Shown here one piece after another: positions 48,218 through 58,700 of a stretch of 64,000 bases of DNA (positions are counted from its first letter, which is position 1; each line of letters starts with the position of its first letter). The stretch is from contig NC_009420.2 in assembly GCF_000002875.2 (NCBI RefSeq), positions 1,960,951-2,024,950 on the forward strand, written 5' to 3'. The position numbers and the translations under genes were made by a program. The stretch is from Leishmania infantum JPCM5 (taxonomy: Eukaryota; Euglenozoa; Kinetoplastea; Trypanosomatida; Trypanosomatidae). Under the pieces are notes generated by a model. It made no database searches, was not told the DNA's origin, and saw only the letters and a program-made list of their open reading frames with translations.

Positions 48218-51200
48218 CTACATCTCCCGAAGATGATTGACGACGCCACCGCGGACAGTGTACTCATTCAGCGTCTCCATCGTAATGTCGCCAAGGTTCT
48301 TCGCGAACACTCTCGGAATGGACAGAGTGGTCTCCTCAGGAGTCAGGCTCACGTCAACAACCATGCGGAAGCGCTCCAGCGCCTTCTTGGAAAACCCATC
48401 GATGCCATCCATCACCACAACGGCGCGGTTTGTCGCCGCATCCATGCGGTGCGCGCAGGCCTCGAAGTAGTCCATTTCGGGCCGCCAGCGCAGCCCCAGT
48501 TCCTCGCCCTCCTTGCCTTCCAGGAAGTTGTCGAAAATGGAGCTGCCTTTGGTGGTTTCGTTGATGACCCATCGCGCATTCTTGCTGCCGCTGACGCATC
48601 CGACGGCGATCCCGTACTGGCGGAGAAGGGAGATGAGCTGCAGAACACCCTCACGCATCGGTATGCCGTGCGTCGTCGCGTAAGAACGGAACAGCTGCAG
48701 CTTGCGGCGGCACAGGCCGTAGAGAGTGTTCGACTCCGCCGTGTCATCCACCTCGCCGGTCGGCGGGGGGTTCTGGTTGTATTTCTTGAAAATTTCGTTC
48801 AGGCCGTAGAAGGGCTTCACATGCCGTAGGTAAGCGAGGTAGAGCTCCTTTGTCATCGAAAAGTCCGAAAAGCCGTGCTGATGAAAATGCTCCTCCAGCG
48901 TTTGTGTCCAGGCATGGTAGTGAACGCCCTCGATGTCCTCGACGACGCTATCGAGCTCAAATACGACGCAGTCGAAGTCGAACACGCGCACTTCTCTAAA
49001 GAGCCGCACCGTTTCAGGGTGATTCAGTCGCAAGGTGATGCGGTTTACGCCGGCGTGAACCAGGATGAGGTCCGTCACACCCTCTGGAGCGCTGACTAGT
49101 GTGTATGTAACGAGCCTCTTTGTCACCAGGACGCGCACGAGACAGCCGCGGTGCCGCGCGTGGAACTCGAACTCGTCCATTTCTTCACTCAAAACGGGGT
49201 TGAAGTGCAGCACGCCCTGCGCCACGCGCAGTCCGCAGATTCCCACCGCCATGGAGCTCCACGACCCCGCCGCCGCGGTGCAGTGGAGGCCGCCGCCGGA
49301 GTTGCCGATGAGGTTGTCGATGTCCACAAAGAGTGAGTCGTGAAAGTAGCTCATCGCCTTGTTTGACAGACGCAGCTGCGCCGCGACGACGCTAAAGATG
49401 GCGAGCCGCAGCGCCGAGTCCGAAGCGGTTACAGCTTCGTAAAACGTGAAGTCCGCCTTTGCCTCATCCAACGAGAAGCTGTCTGGCGCGAGCATGATTG
49501 CGAGCAGCACGTCCGGTATGTGACACACTCGATGCCGGTACACCACTGTCGGGTGGTACAGCGATGTCAGCGGGCCCTCCGCGCCGTCCTTGAGCGACGT
49601 GAGGTTCCAGTGCTTCTTCCGCATGAACGACTGATCCATGGGGTGGATACGATGGGTGCCGTCGAAGGGCAGCACCATCTTCGCCGCCGCCTGGTCCATG
49701 GCAACAATGTCGTTTTCCGTCATCTGAGCTCGGTGCATAATGCCGTGCCACATCTCCGGGTTCTCCTGTCGCAGCATCACCGCCAGCTGAACCGCCCACT
49801 GCAGATGCATCTGTGCCATCAAGTTCGTGAAGAAGTTGTTGTCGGCGACATCATTGTACGTGTCGGGGCCCGACACCGAGCGCAGGTGAAACAGGCCTTT
49901 CTCCCACGTGCCCCACTGCAGCCAGACAAGCGCCGTCGTGAAGACGAGGTCAGCACCGCCTTGCACGAGGATGCTAGTGTCGTTCGTCGCCGTCACATAC
50001 TCCTTTAGCGCGTAGACGACGACGGCGTTCACGAAGAGAAACGCGCCGCAGTAAGGCGTGGGGTTCTTCTCTCCAGTCACGGTACGATATGGGAACAATG
50101 CGCCGCGGGGCAGTGACAAGTCCGCCGCAATGTCCTTTGCCTCATTCAGTGTACGAATGCGGAACTCAAGCAGCGCGCGCGCCTTCTTGGGACACGCGTG
50201 GGAGAGGAACGGCACGATCAGCGCGTCCACATCCCACTGCTGTACACCCAGGAGCATATCGCCTGTCAGACCGCGGGTCGGAAAGCAGTAGTACGGGTCC
50301 CCGCTGGTCGACATGTAGGTCTGCAGGATATTGAAGCGGAAGGCGCCCTGCACATCCGCCCTCGGTTCCACCCGCACATCCGCCGTGTCCCAGAAGGCGT
50401 TCATAACGTCGCGGTGCTCCGCCAGCAGCCCCTCGTAGCCGAGTGCTGCCACCTTGCGAGTCTGATGCGTCGCCACGTCGAGCAACTCCTCCGTCGTTGA
50501 ATCCTCGTCGCCGAAGTGGCCGATAACTTTGACAAACTCGACAATGACGCCATCGGAGATGCAGCTCGTGTAGGACGTCTCCGTCCCCCACTCTGTCTCG
50601 CGACTGTTTGGGGTGAGAGTCGTCGGAGACGCGGCCGCCGGGCTCGATGGCGAAGCACTGCACGACGGGGCGGGACCAGATGGAGATGTGCCAAAGCCCG
50701 TGTCACCGCCGGTGCCGCCTTGGGTGGGGGTGCTGGCGTCCCTCGTCGGGAAGGTCTGTATGCCAGCAGGGTAGGAGCGGGACGTGCACGTCTCGACAGA
50801 GGCGATGGCGAGATGACGGCAGCTATTACGCGTTCGCACGAGCACGACGCTCATGGCGTCTTGAATGTTCGACTGAGTGAGCATCGTCTCGACGTCGTAC
50901 TCGGCAGCTGAAAGGAATGTGCGCGAGATGAGGCGCACGTCGGTGTTGTGCGCGTTTCGCACGCTCATCTTGTAGTGCATGGCGGAGATGTTCTTGCGCG
51001 CCGCAGAAACAAAGCGGCGCGTCTCGACAGTGATCTCGCGGTGCTGCTGGTTGGAGAACCAGACGAAGCGGCGATACAGCTCCCCTGTGCGCAGGTCGAG
51101 GCGACGAGTGTGGCTCCGTGTGGGACCCCGTGCGGCGCTAATGTGCTCGCCGCTGAGGAACGCGTCGATGCAGAAGGGATCTGGCGTGCGCAGGCGGTAG

Positions 51201-51682
51201 CCCTCCTTGGTGGAGAGACCAGCTGAGAAAGAGCGTGGATGCATGAGAGGACGCTGCTCATAAAACCCGGAGAAGTACACTCCTCGCTGTCCACGAGGGC
51301 CATTGACGCTATTGCCATTACTGCCGCCGCCCTGCGCGCGCGAGTGGTGCCAGTCTCCCCCATCACCCAAAGGAGAATGTCGATCCTTGACGTCGCTGAA
51401 CAGCTCATCATCACCTCGACGACTGTTGTGATACGAGCGCTGACGACTAATGTGCGCCCTGTGCCGTTCGTGGCGGTTCTGGCCCGCTTCCGTCTCCTCT
51501 GCATGCCCACGCACGCCGACGAGGCCGTTTCCGAGAGAGAAGAGCGTCTCGCTCACAAGTGCCTGGCCGCCAACCGGCAGGGTGTCCTCGCGCAGCTCCC
51601 ATCGGTCCACCTTGATGGTTGCATCGATGCGACGTCCGACAGACGCGCTGCCGGCTCCGTCTTCAGTGACCTTTGATAACAT
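48218..51682 (-). CDS. GH65-type glycosidase/phosphorylase fused to a beta-phosphoglucomutase-like HAD domain, with substituted active sites
   Basis: The product is 1,154 residues. Residues about 15-870 have the GH65 plan (trehalose, maltose and kojibiose phosphorylases): the WELRE..ALVSETLFSLGNGLVGVRG N-terminal domain, a long insert, then the (alpha/alpha)6 barrel and the C-terminal 'GNSGGGLHCTAAAGSWSSM' and LHFNPVLSEEM segments. In active family members the general acid is the Glu of GP(D/N)EY; here residue 608 is Thr (GPDTYND). The KQADV motif reads CHIPDV and THDSSL reads ASDSAL. Residues about 890-1150 are a HAD domain like beta-phosphoglucomutase; its nucleophile motif DLDG is ELDS, with Glu at 909, and the late ED motif reads MD. 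Bacteria often encode GH65 phosphorylase and beta-phosphoglucomutase side by side, so a fusion makes sense. I infer a pseudoenzyme or strongly altered enzyme. Confidence 0.9.
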   Translation of the reverse strand: MLSKVTEDGAGSASVGRRIDATIKVDRWELREDTLPVGGQALVSETLFSLGNGLVGVRGHAEETEAGQNRHERHRAHISRQRSYHNSRRGDDELFSDVKDRHSPLGDGGDWHHSRAQGGGSNGNSVNGPRGQRGVYFSGFYEQRPLMHPRSFSAGLSTKEGYRLRTPDPFCIDAFLSGEHISAARGPTRSHTRRLDLRTGELYRRFVWFSNQQHREITVETRRFVSAARKNISAMHYKMSVRNAHNTDVRLISRTFLSAAEYDVETMLTQSNIQDAMSVVLVRTRNSCRHLAIASVETCTSRSYPAGIQTFPTRDASTPTQGGTGGDTGFGTSPSGPAPSCSASPSSPAAASPTTLTPNSRETEWGTETSYTSCISDGVIVEFVKVIGHFGDEDSTTEELLDVATHQTRKVAALGYEGLLAEHRDVMNAFWDTADVRVEPRADVQGAFRFNILQTYMSTSGDPYYCFPTRGLTGDMLLGVQQWDVDALIVPFLSHACPKKARALLEFRIRTLNEAKDIAADLSLPRGALFPYRTVTGEKNPTPYCGAFLFVNAVVVYALKEYVTATNDTSILVQGGADLVFTTALVWLQWGTWEKGLFHLRSVSGPDTYNDVADNNFFTNLMAQMHLQWAVQLAVMLRQENPEMWHGIMHRAQMTENDIVAMDQAAAKMVLPFDGTHRIHPMDQSFMRKKHWNLTSLKDGAEGPLTSLYHPTVVYRHRVCHIPDVLLAIMLAPDSFSLDEAKADFTFYEAVTASDSALRLAIFSVVAAQLRLSNKAMSYFHDSLFVDIDNLIGNSGGGLHCTAAAGSWSSMAVGICGLRVAQGVLHFNPVLSEEMDEFEFHARHRGCLVRVLVTKRLVTYTLVSAPEGVTDLILVHAGVNRITLRLNHPETVRLFREVRVFDFDCVVFELDSVVEDIEGVHYHAWTQTLEEHFHQHGFSDFSMTKELYLAYLRHVKPFYGLNEIFKKYNQNPPPTGEVDDTAESNTLYGLCRRKLQLFRSYATTHGIPMREGVLQLISLLRQYGIAVGCVSGSKNARWVINETTKGSSIFDNFLEGKEGEELGLRWRPEMDYFEACAHRMDAATNRAVVVMDGIDGFSKKALERFRMVVDVSLTPEETTLSIPRVFAKNLGDITMETLNEYTVRGGVVNHLREM

Positions 51683-51689
51683 TACGCAT
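51663..51689 (-). other. Short upstream ORF overlapping the GH65 fusion start
   Basis: The predicted acceptor for this gene is AG at 51722-51721. The first ATG after it, at 51689, opens an eight-codon frame ending in TGA at 51665-51663 and overlapping the main ATG at 51682 in another frame. If the transcript starts at that acceptor, scanning ribosomes meet this short ORF first. Confidence 0.4.
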
Positions 51690-51720
51690 GAAACAAAACA
51701 GAAAGTGCAGAGAAAACACA

Positions 51721-51755
51721 CTGAGCGGAGGGGGGAGACAATACAAAATAAAAAA
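51721..51755 (-). promoter_or_regulatory. Predicted splice acceptor for the GH65 fusion
   Basis: A short pyrimidine-rich tract on the minus strand (51755-51727) is followed at once by AG at 51722-51721, leaving a 38-nt 5' UTR before the ATG at 51682. Confidence 0.45.
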
Positions 51756-52797
51756 ATGAGCCGCCCGAAAGACGCGGTGAGAATGCGTGACAAGCGGTGG
51801 TGGACGCCAGCGGTCGATCCAAACAACGGTGCGCGTGTGTGTCTGTGTTCCTATGCCACCTAGAATGAATCTGCTGTTGACGCTCCTGTGCACATACAGA
51901 CGCACGCGCTAGTCAATGTCGAGCGCGTTAAGGGTCAGATTGTCCAACAGAAATAGGCGAGATGGGTGGGGATGACAAGTTCACGGGAGTTTGCTATGAT
52001 TGCTCGGGTACTGCCCCACGAGTGCGGTATGGGAAAGGATGTCCACGAAGAAGATAGGAATAATGAAAACGAAAAGAAAAAACATGCAACAAAGGAGTTC
52101 GCAAGTCGGCCGGCGTGGAACCGCACGGAAAAGGCGGGAGGAGAGAGCGAAGGGGCGACAGCGGAGACGAGGTGTGGTGCGGAGCAGCGAACAAGAGAGA
52201 CGCAGACAACACAAGGACAAGCACAGCAAGAAAAGAGAGAGAGCGGTGGCCGTTACGAAATCGGAGGGAGGAAACATTCGTAGACATGGGGGAGGGGGCT
52301 AGCACACAAGGGCCTCACACCAAGCAGCGTGAAAAGGTTCATCGGCTCGTTGAGACACGCTCATGCAACGGAAGCGCCGAGGTGATACGCTTGTGGGCGG
52401 CAGCTCTGCCTGTGTATATCTTTTTTTGCATACCCTGTCTCCGTTTCACTACGCGCGCGTAGGGAAAGAATAGGAGTGGCGGGTCTACCGCAGAGACGCG
52501 CCGCCTGCATCTCGTTCATCTCCGTTGCATGCGCCAGAGTTCGACCGGTTGTTGTTTGTTTTCGGCTGTTGTTGTTGCTCAACTCGGGACTGACGAAGCG
52601 CCATTCCTCCCCCACTTCGCAGGACTAAAGAATAAGGGGAGTGGTTGGGGGGGGGACGACACACAAAACGCAACACGAAAATAAAAGCAGCAAAGTCATG
52701 TTCACATTCGCCACACGAAGCAGCAACAGATTTAGTGACGCCGGGACAGCTCCTCTGACAAACATGGACACGAGGTTGCCAAGGCCTCACGATTCCA
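51756..52797. other. Intergenic spacer
   Basis: About 1.04 kb between the GH65 fusion and the giant coiled-coil gene, holding the 3' UTR of the latter. There is a 9-base G run near 52648. No gene was recognised. Confidence 0.5.
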
Positions 52798-55700
52798 CTA
52801 GCTTCGCGGGGTCGAGGTGTCGCGACCTGGTGTGCGCGGCGGTATGGCAGAAGCCGACCGCCGCGCTGGCAGACGCATTGCTGCGTGAATCTGATCTCTC
52901 AGCAGCGTGAAGCGTCGCACAATGGCGTCCTGATCGGCGAAGTACCTCATGGAGAGCTCGCGCGCCTGTTGATCGAGGTGGCTGTCAAGCTCGCGAAGAC
53001 TCTCCTCCAGCTTGGAATCCTCCTGCAGTTTGAACTGCACACGGCGGCGCAGCTCCACAACCGTCTCCTCAGCAGCGACCTGCTCCTGAGACAGCTGGTG
53101 GTACTGCGTCGTCACGCATTGCCATTCAGCTGTGAGAGCGCGAGCACGCTCCTCTTGCTGGTTCAGTAATGCCTGCAGGCCGTGAACGATTGCTCTTTGC
53201 TCCCGTGCCTGACAATCCTCGAACGTCGTGGCTGAGTCGTGACGGTACGGCATGGTCGCGTCCGCAATGGTGAGATCGCCGGTAGCGTCGGAGGACGTCA
53301 CGTCCACCCGCCCACCGTGGCTGTGGATGGTCTCCACCAAGGCGTCCATGAAGGCGGGCAGGCGGCGAGCCCGATCGCCGTGCTGATCGCTGCTTTCTCG
53401 CAATGTTCTTAGACTAGCCAACACACCCTGAAGCCGTTCCGCGAAGGCGCCAGGGCGAAGAGTCGCAAACAAAACGCGCGCACTCCCCGATGTGTCTCGC
53501 AGCACATCGGAGACGACGAGATCGATGAACTCCGTCACGGAGGTACACTTGGCATTTACGACGGTGCTCACGAGATGGAGCGTCGCCGTCACAGTGTCGT
53601 CGAAGCGCAGCGACGTGACGCCGCTATTGTGAAGCGCACGCGCCGGCGCGTGTGGCGTGGCGGTCCCGTCACAGACAGCAGTAGTGGCATCACCTCCAAA
53701 GTGGCCGCGTAGTGCAGCGTACACAGCTTGCAGATCGTCGTGCGTGCTACGCAGTCGCTCGGCGGTGTCGATAATCATCTGAATCGCCTGCCTCGTCTCC
53801 GCTTCGCTTGCGAGGAACTCAACGGCGTCAGGTGAAAAGACTTCCACCTCGCCACAGCCGCCGCGGTCTGCGGGTTCGTCTACCAGCTGAGGAAGGAGAG
53901 CTGTGCGAAACGCATGCCACAGGGTCGACAGTCTTGTGGTGTTCCTCAGGTTCGCCTCCTCGCGGTCGCGCGCCTCAGCCCTCCAGGCAAGCAGCTGCGC
54001 CTTTGCAGCATCGCACTCCTCCGCTCTGCAGGCGAGTGCATCAGCAAGGTACGCAATTCCATCCAAGCAGTCCGCCGGCGTACCTTTGTCGAGTCGCCGC
54101 GACTCCGCCTCACCCAGCACGGCCGCTGCTCGGCGGTCCACAGTTGAAATGGTGTCGTGGACGTGTCGCTCTAGCTGGGCCATACGCCGCTGCAGCATGC
54201 CATGTGTCTCTTCTAGCGAAGCCAGGGACGGCCTTGCCACGCCGCACTCCTCCGCTACCCCACACAACCTGCCATGGAGACTTTCGGCATCGCTGCGCAG
54301 ATCTCCGCCGCCAGCTATCAGCTGATTCATGTTGCCTTGCTGACGCTCTACAAGCTGCACGGCAGCGTGCATGGCAAGCGCAACATCTTCCAGTGATTCA
54401 AGGTCGCACTCGCGCGAGGCCATCACCGCCGTCACAGCTGCCTTCAGCGGCCCTGAGGACATCATGAGGGCGTTGAGGCGCTGCAGCAGGTTGCCTTCTC
54501 GGGCCTCCGCCTCCAGCACCGCAGCCTTGAGTTCAACCATGCGGGACTGCAGGATTGTCATCTCCACACGTAGCTCCGCCGCATCGCTCGTCTGGCGCCC
54601 GCCCTCCTCGACTGCCGCCTGTACCGCGTGCACCACGGCTGCCCACTGCTTTTCACTTACAGCCGCGGCAGCTGACGCGGCCGAGGGCACCAATTCGGCG
54701 GATAAGCACAATGCCGTCACCATACGGGCGTACGCCTCCGCCGCGGTCTTCGCCGAAGCCTTCAGTGTCTGTATCTCGTCCGCCTCCTGACGCTCATAGC
54801 GACGGACCGTCTCCTTCAGCGTTTCGACATTACCCTCAGCAGCGGCGCACTGCCTCTGCAGCTCTGCAAACGCGGCGGCAGCGTCACAAGCGTCCTTCTC
54901 CAAGCGGCACCGGGCCGCGGCGTCTGCGGCAGCAGTACGCACGAGCTGCCCTGATGCCTCCGCGAGGCGCGGCAAGCAGGAGGCATCCCGCAGAGAGGCT
55001 TCCTCATGGGGGAAAAGAAGGGAGCCAAGAGCCTCAATAGCGTCAAAGACATGCTCAAGGTGTGCCTTCAACTCTGTCGACCTGCTTCGCGCAATATCGA
55101 GTTCCGCCTGTACCTCCGCAAGCGCCTGCTCATAAACCGCTTTCGCAGCGTCCAAGTCGCTGCGCAGCACAGCGCACGTCGCCGTCAAGCGCCCGTGCGC
55201 TTGAACAACACGAGGGACGAGTACGGCCTCCTGCTCCAAGATATTCAACGTCTCTGGTTTAAAGCGCGTCGGCGCAGAAGCGCATGACGCGTCACCCTCT
55301 CTCTCGACGAGCGCTCTACAACAGTCTTCCTGCACGGACACCAAACCAGACGCAGTGATAGCCAATGGCTCTTGCGCTGCGAGGATGGAGCAGTGCTGAG
55401 CTGTCTTTTGCGCGCATTGCGCCTCGGTCGTAGCTGCCCGCGCGAGTACCCTTTCCACCAGGAAGCCCAGTTCTCGGAGTTGCGGATCGCACAGCACATG
55501 GAGACGACTCGTAGCTTCCTCAGCAACCATTATCGAACGCGCGGCGCGTTCTTCTGCGAGTAGTACCTCGACGCTCAGAGTGCAAACTAGCCCCTGCAGT
55601 TTTAGAGCCTCCACCTCTCGCAGCTCCACCCCATCCCGCTGCAATTCAGCCGCCCGATCGCCCAGTGAAAAGGGCGCATCCTCCAACGACGACTTCTGCG

Positions 55701-58700
55701 CTGATGCGGCGCCAAAAGCGCTGCTTAACTCGCACTCTGGCGCCGTCAGCCTCGCGCACTCCTTCGCGTACGCCATGCATTTCGCCAAAAAGTTAGGGGA
55801 CTGCGTAGAACGAAAAGTCGAGGTGTCCGAGAAGACAGCCGATGCTTCCTGCAGCAGTGTTCTGAGGGCGTCGAGCTCGTGGTCGCGGTGCTTTTGCTCC
55901 TCGGCAGCCAACTGAGACGCCGCACGAAGACTCGCCACCTCCTCCACCACAGCCGCGACGAGAGTTGGTAGGCAACACTCGGTGCTCGACAGACAATCCT
56001 GCAAAGACTCGCGCAAGTCCTCAAGGAGTCGAGTGGTATCCGTCGTGTATTTCGAAACATGCTCGGCAGCGGATACAAGAGAGTGCAACATTGATGGCTG
56101 TGAAGCCGGCGAAACGCAGGAAGGATGGCCCGCCATCAAACTGTGGTCACCAGGAACGGCAACAGCAACCCCGGCGGAAGACAAGGCACTACAAAGCGTC
56201 TGCGTCACCCGCGCGACGGAGCTGTACCACTCTTCGCCTGTGCATAAAGTACCATTCGCAGCAGCGCGGTCACCGCATTCCTCTATTACAGGATACACAG
56301 TGTCTGCAAGCTTGTTGGGCGCTGTGCCCCGGCCCACATCCGTCGTGGATACCGCGTCTGCGGCCGTGACAGCGGGGCACTCTTCCGCGGATGATGCCGT
56401 TCCATGTCGCGCTGCAGTATCCAACGCCCTCTCTGGTGGTGCTTCAAGGAGCAGCTGGCAGGCCTGGCCCATCGCCCCGAGAAGCGCCTCACGGGTAGCT
56501 TCCTCGGCGCAGGGGTCTGACACCGCAGCCCCCAGCAAGTGCTCTGCCTCTGTAAGTTCACGACGCATACTTGACCCGTGCGCGGGGAGATCGGCAAGAG
56601 CGGTACCCGGAAGTGGACGGTCCACCCCTGCCACGATGGCACGTAGCAGCCGCAGCTCGATTGCCGACGGAACCATCATCGCCGCCCAATCCTGCACTAT
56701 CTCGCTGCGGAGACGCGACTCCTTGAACTCAAGAGATTTCGTCTTGTACTCAAGGCTGTAAGAGGAGACGATGCGCATCACGTCCTCGAGAGACCGCACT
56801 TGCCCCGCCGCCTCAAGCAGCACACCGGCATCCATGACTTGAGATGAGTCGCGCACCTCGGTGGCGTTGAGACGATCCTGCATGGCGTCCATGCGCGGCT
56901 GTACAAGGTACATCTCCTCTCCCAGTCGTTCGCCCATGCCTGTCGGGGCTCTTGCGCCGGACTCAGACGCAGCCCGTTCTCGCAAGCCAAAATCGAGAGT
57001 CTCCTCGAGTGCACGAGCGGCGACGAGCTGCATTTGCGTTGTAGACTGCCCGAGGGCTGCACGCGCCGCTTCCATCGTCGCCATCGGCTTCTGATATTCA
57101 TTTACTTGAGCCTGCATTTTTTCAAGGCTGTGCTCGCCGGTCGTGACGGATGCACGCAAATCTTCCCGATCAAGTGCCATTCGACCTTCCGTCGCCTCAG
57201 CCCAATGGTGCTCAGCAGCGCGCCGCTTGCAAGCATCCAGAATGCCCGAAAGACGGCCTTGAAGCTCCTCCTGGGTCTTAGCTGAGGCTGACAGTGAAAT
57301 GGCTTGCCGCACAGGTGAAAGCACCTCGGCGTTATCAACGTTCTGTGATTCGGAGCCGTTTTGTGCCCTCACGGTGGCACCAACATCCTCAGCGAACTTG
57401 CTGAGCACTTCGACGACAGCATCCCACGGCTGCTGCTGCTGCGCTACATCTGCCAGAGGAACTGCTTCCTCCTTTTGCTCGTTTCTGCGCGCGAGCTCCC
57501 CAGCCTCGAATACCTCACTTAGTGCGAACAACTGGTCTTGCATCGATCCCCTAGCCTTTGCGTTCCCTTCCTCACCGCATTGACGCACATGTAAGTGATG
57601 AAGCTGACACAGCTCCATGTGCTTGATGCGGGCTCGCACGGCCTCTGTCGCTGCAGCCAGCATTTCGAAAGAGGACGAGGCGTCGGCTGTATTCGCCGCG
57701 ATGCTTGCAAGCGGGGTTAGTACCGCCAAAGTGTGCTCCATGCTTTGGGCGTAATCGTGCAAGATACTACTCGTGAGAGCCGTGATGTCTCTGAGAGCAG
57801 ACTTCGCCTCATCGCACGTCAGCGACGTCGCCGTAGCCGGAAGAGAGCCCACTCTGCCTGGGGTGGTGACGGAAATAGCGCTACGCAAGGACCCGCAGCA
57901 AGCACCCACCGTGCCGGCGAGATCGTTTCGCTGTTGCGTAACAGCAGCCAGTTCATCCTCAACAGAGGCAGAGCGACGAGAATGCAACCGCTCCGAGCAT
58001 GCCTGCGCCGCGAGTCGGGGCAACTGACTGTATTCCGCGAAGGACGGGTTGTCACAGTGGCTAACAGGGGCGCCGTGCACCCCCGTACCGCCACTAGAGG
58101 CGATGAGAATTCGATAAGTCGCCTTTACAATGTTCGCCAGCTCCCCTTGCCAGTGTACGGCTTCAGAAACCGAGGCAGCTAGGCCGCGGCAGGCCACACG
58201 CAGACCCCATTCCACTGGCAGAGTGGACTGAGGCTGCGATGGCGACGCATTTTCCACACACGCAGCACGCGGCAGCGCCTTTCGCAAGGCCTCCACGCTC
58301 TCATTCACCGCTGTGCCACACTCCTTTACTAACGCTTTCATTGAGGAGAACGATTCACGCAGCGCCAGAGCTTCGGAATCTAAGCACTGTAGCGCTTGGA
58401 AGCTATTTCGCAGCGTCTCTGCAAGAAACGGAACCGATGCGTCATCCCGATGATAGCATTCGCCGGTGCCGTCACGCTTTCGCACAAAGTCGCTAAGCTT
58501 TATTAACGGAACGCGAACCCTTACATCCTCGTACCAAACAACCTTCTCCTGAGCTTCTCTAGCAAACGCGCGTAAACCGTTAAGCTCCGCCAACAGTTCC
58601 CGCACCCGTCTAACCACTTCATCAGCACTACCACCCACCATCCCTCGAATCTCCAGCATCTTCTCAGCCTCCGATGACGCGATCGCCACATCAGGACAAA

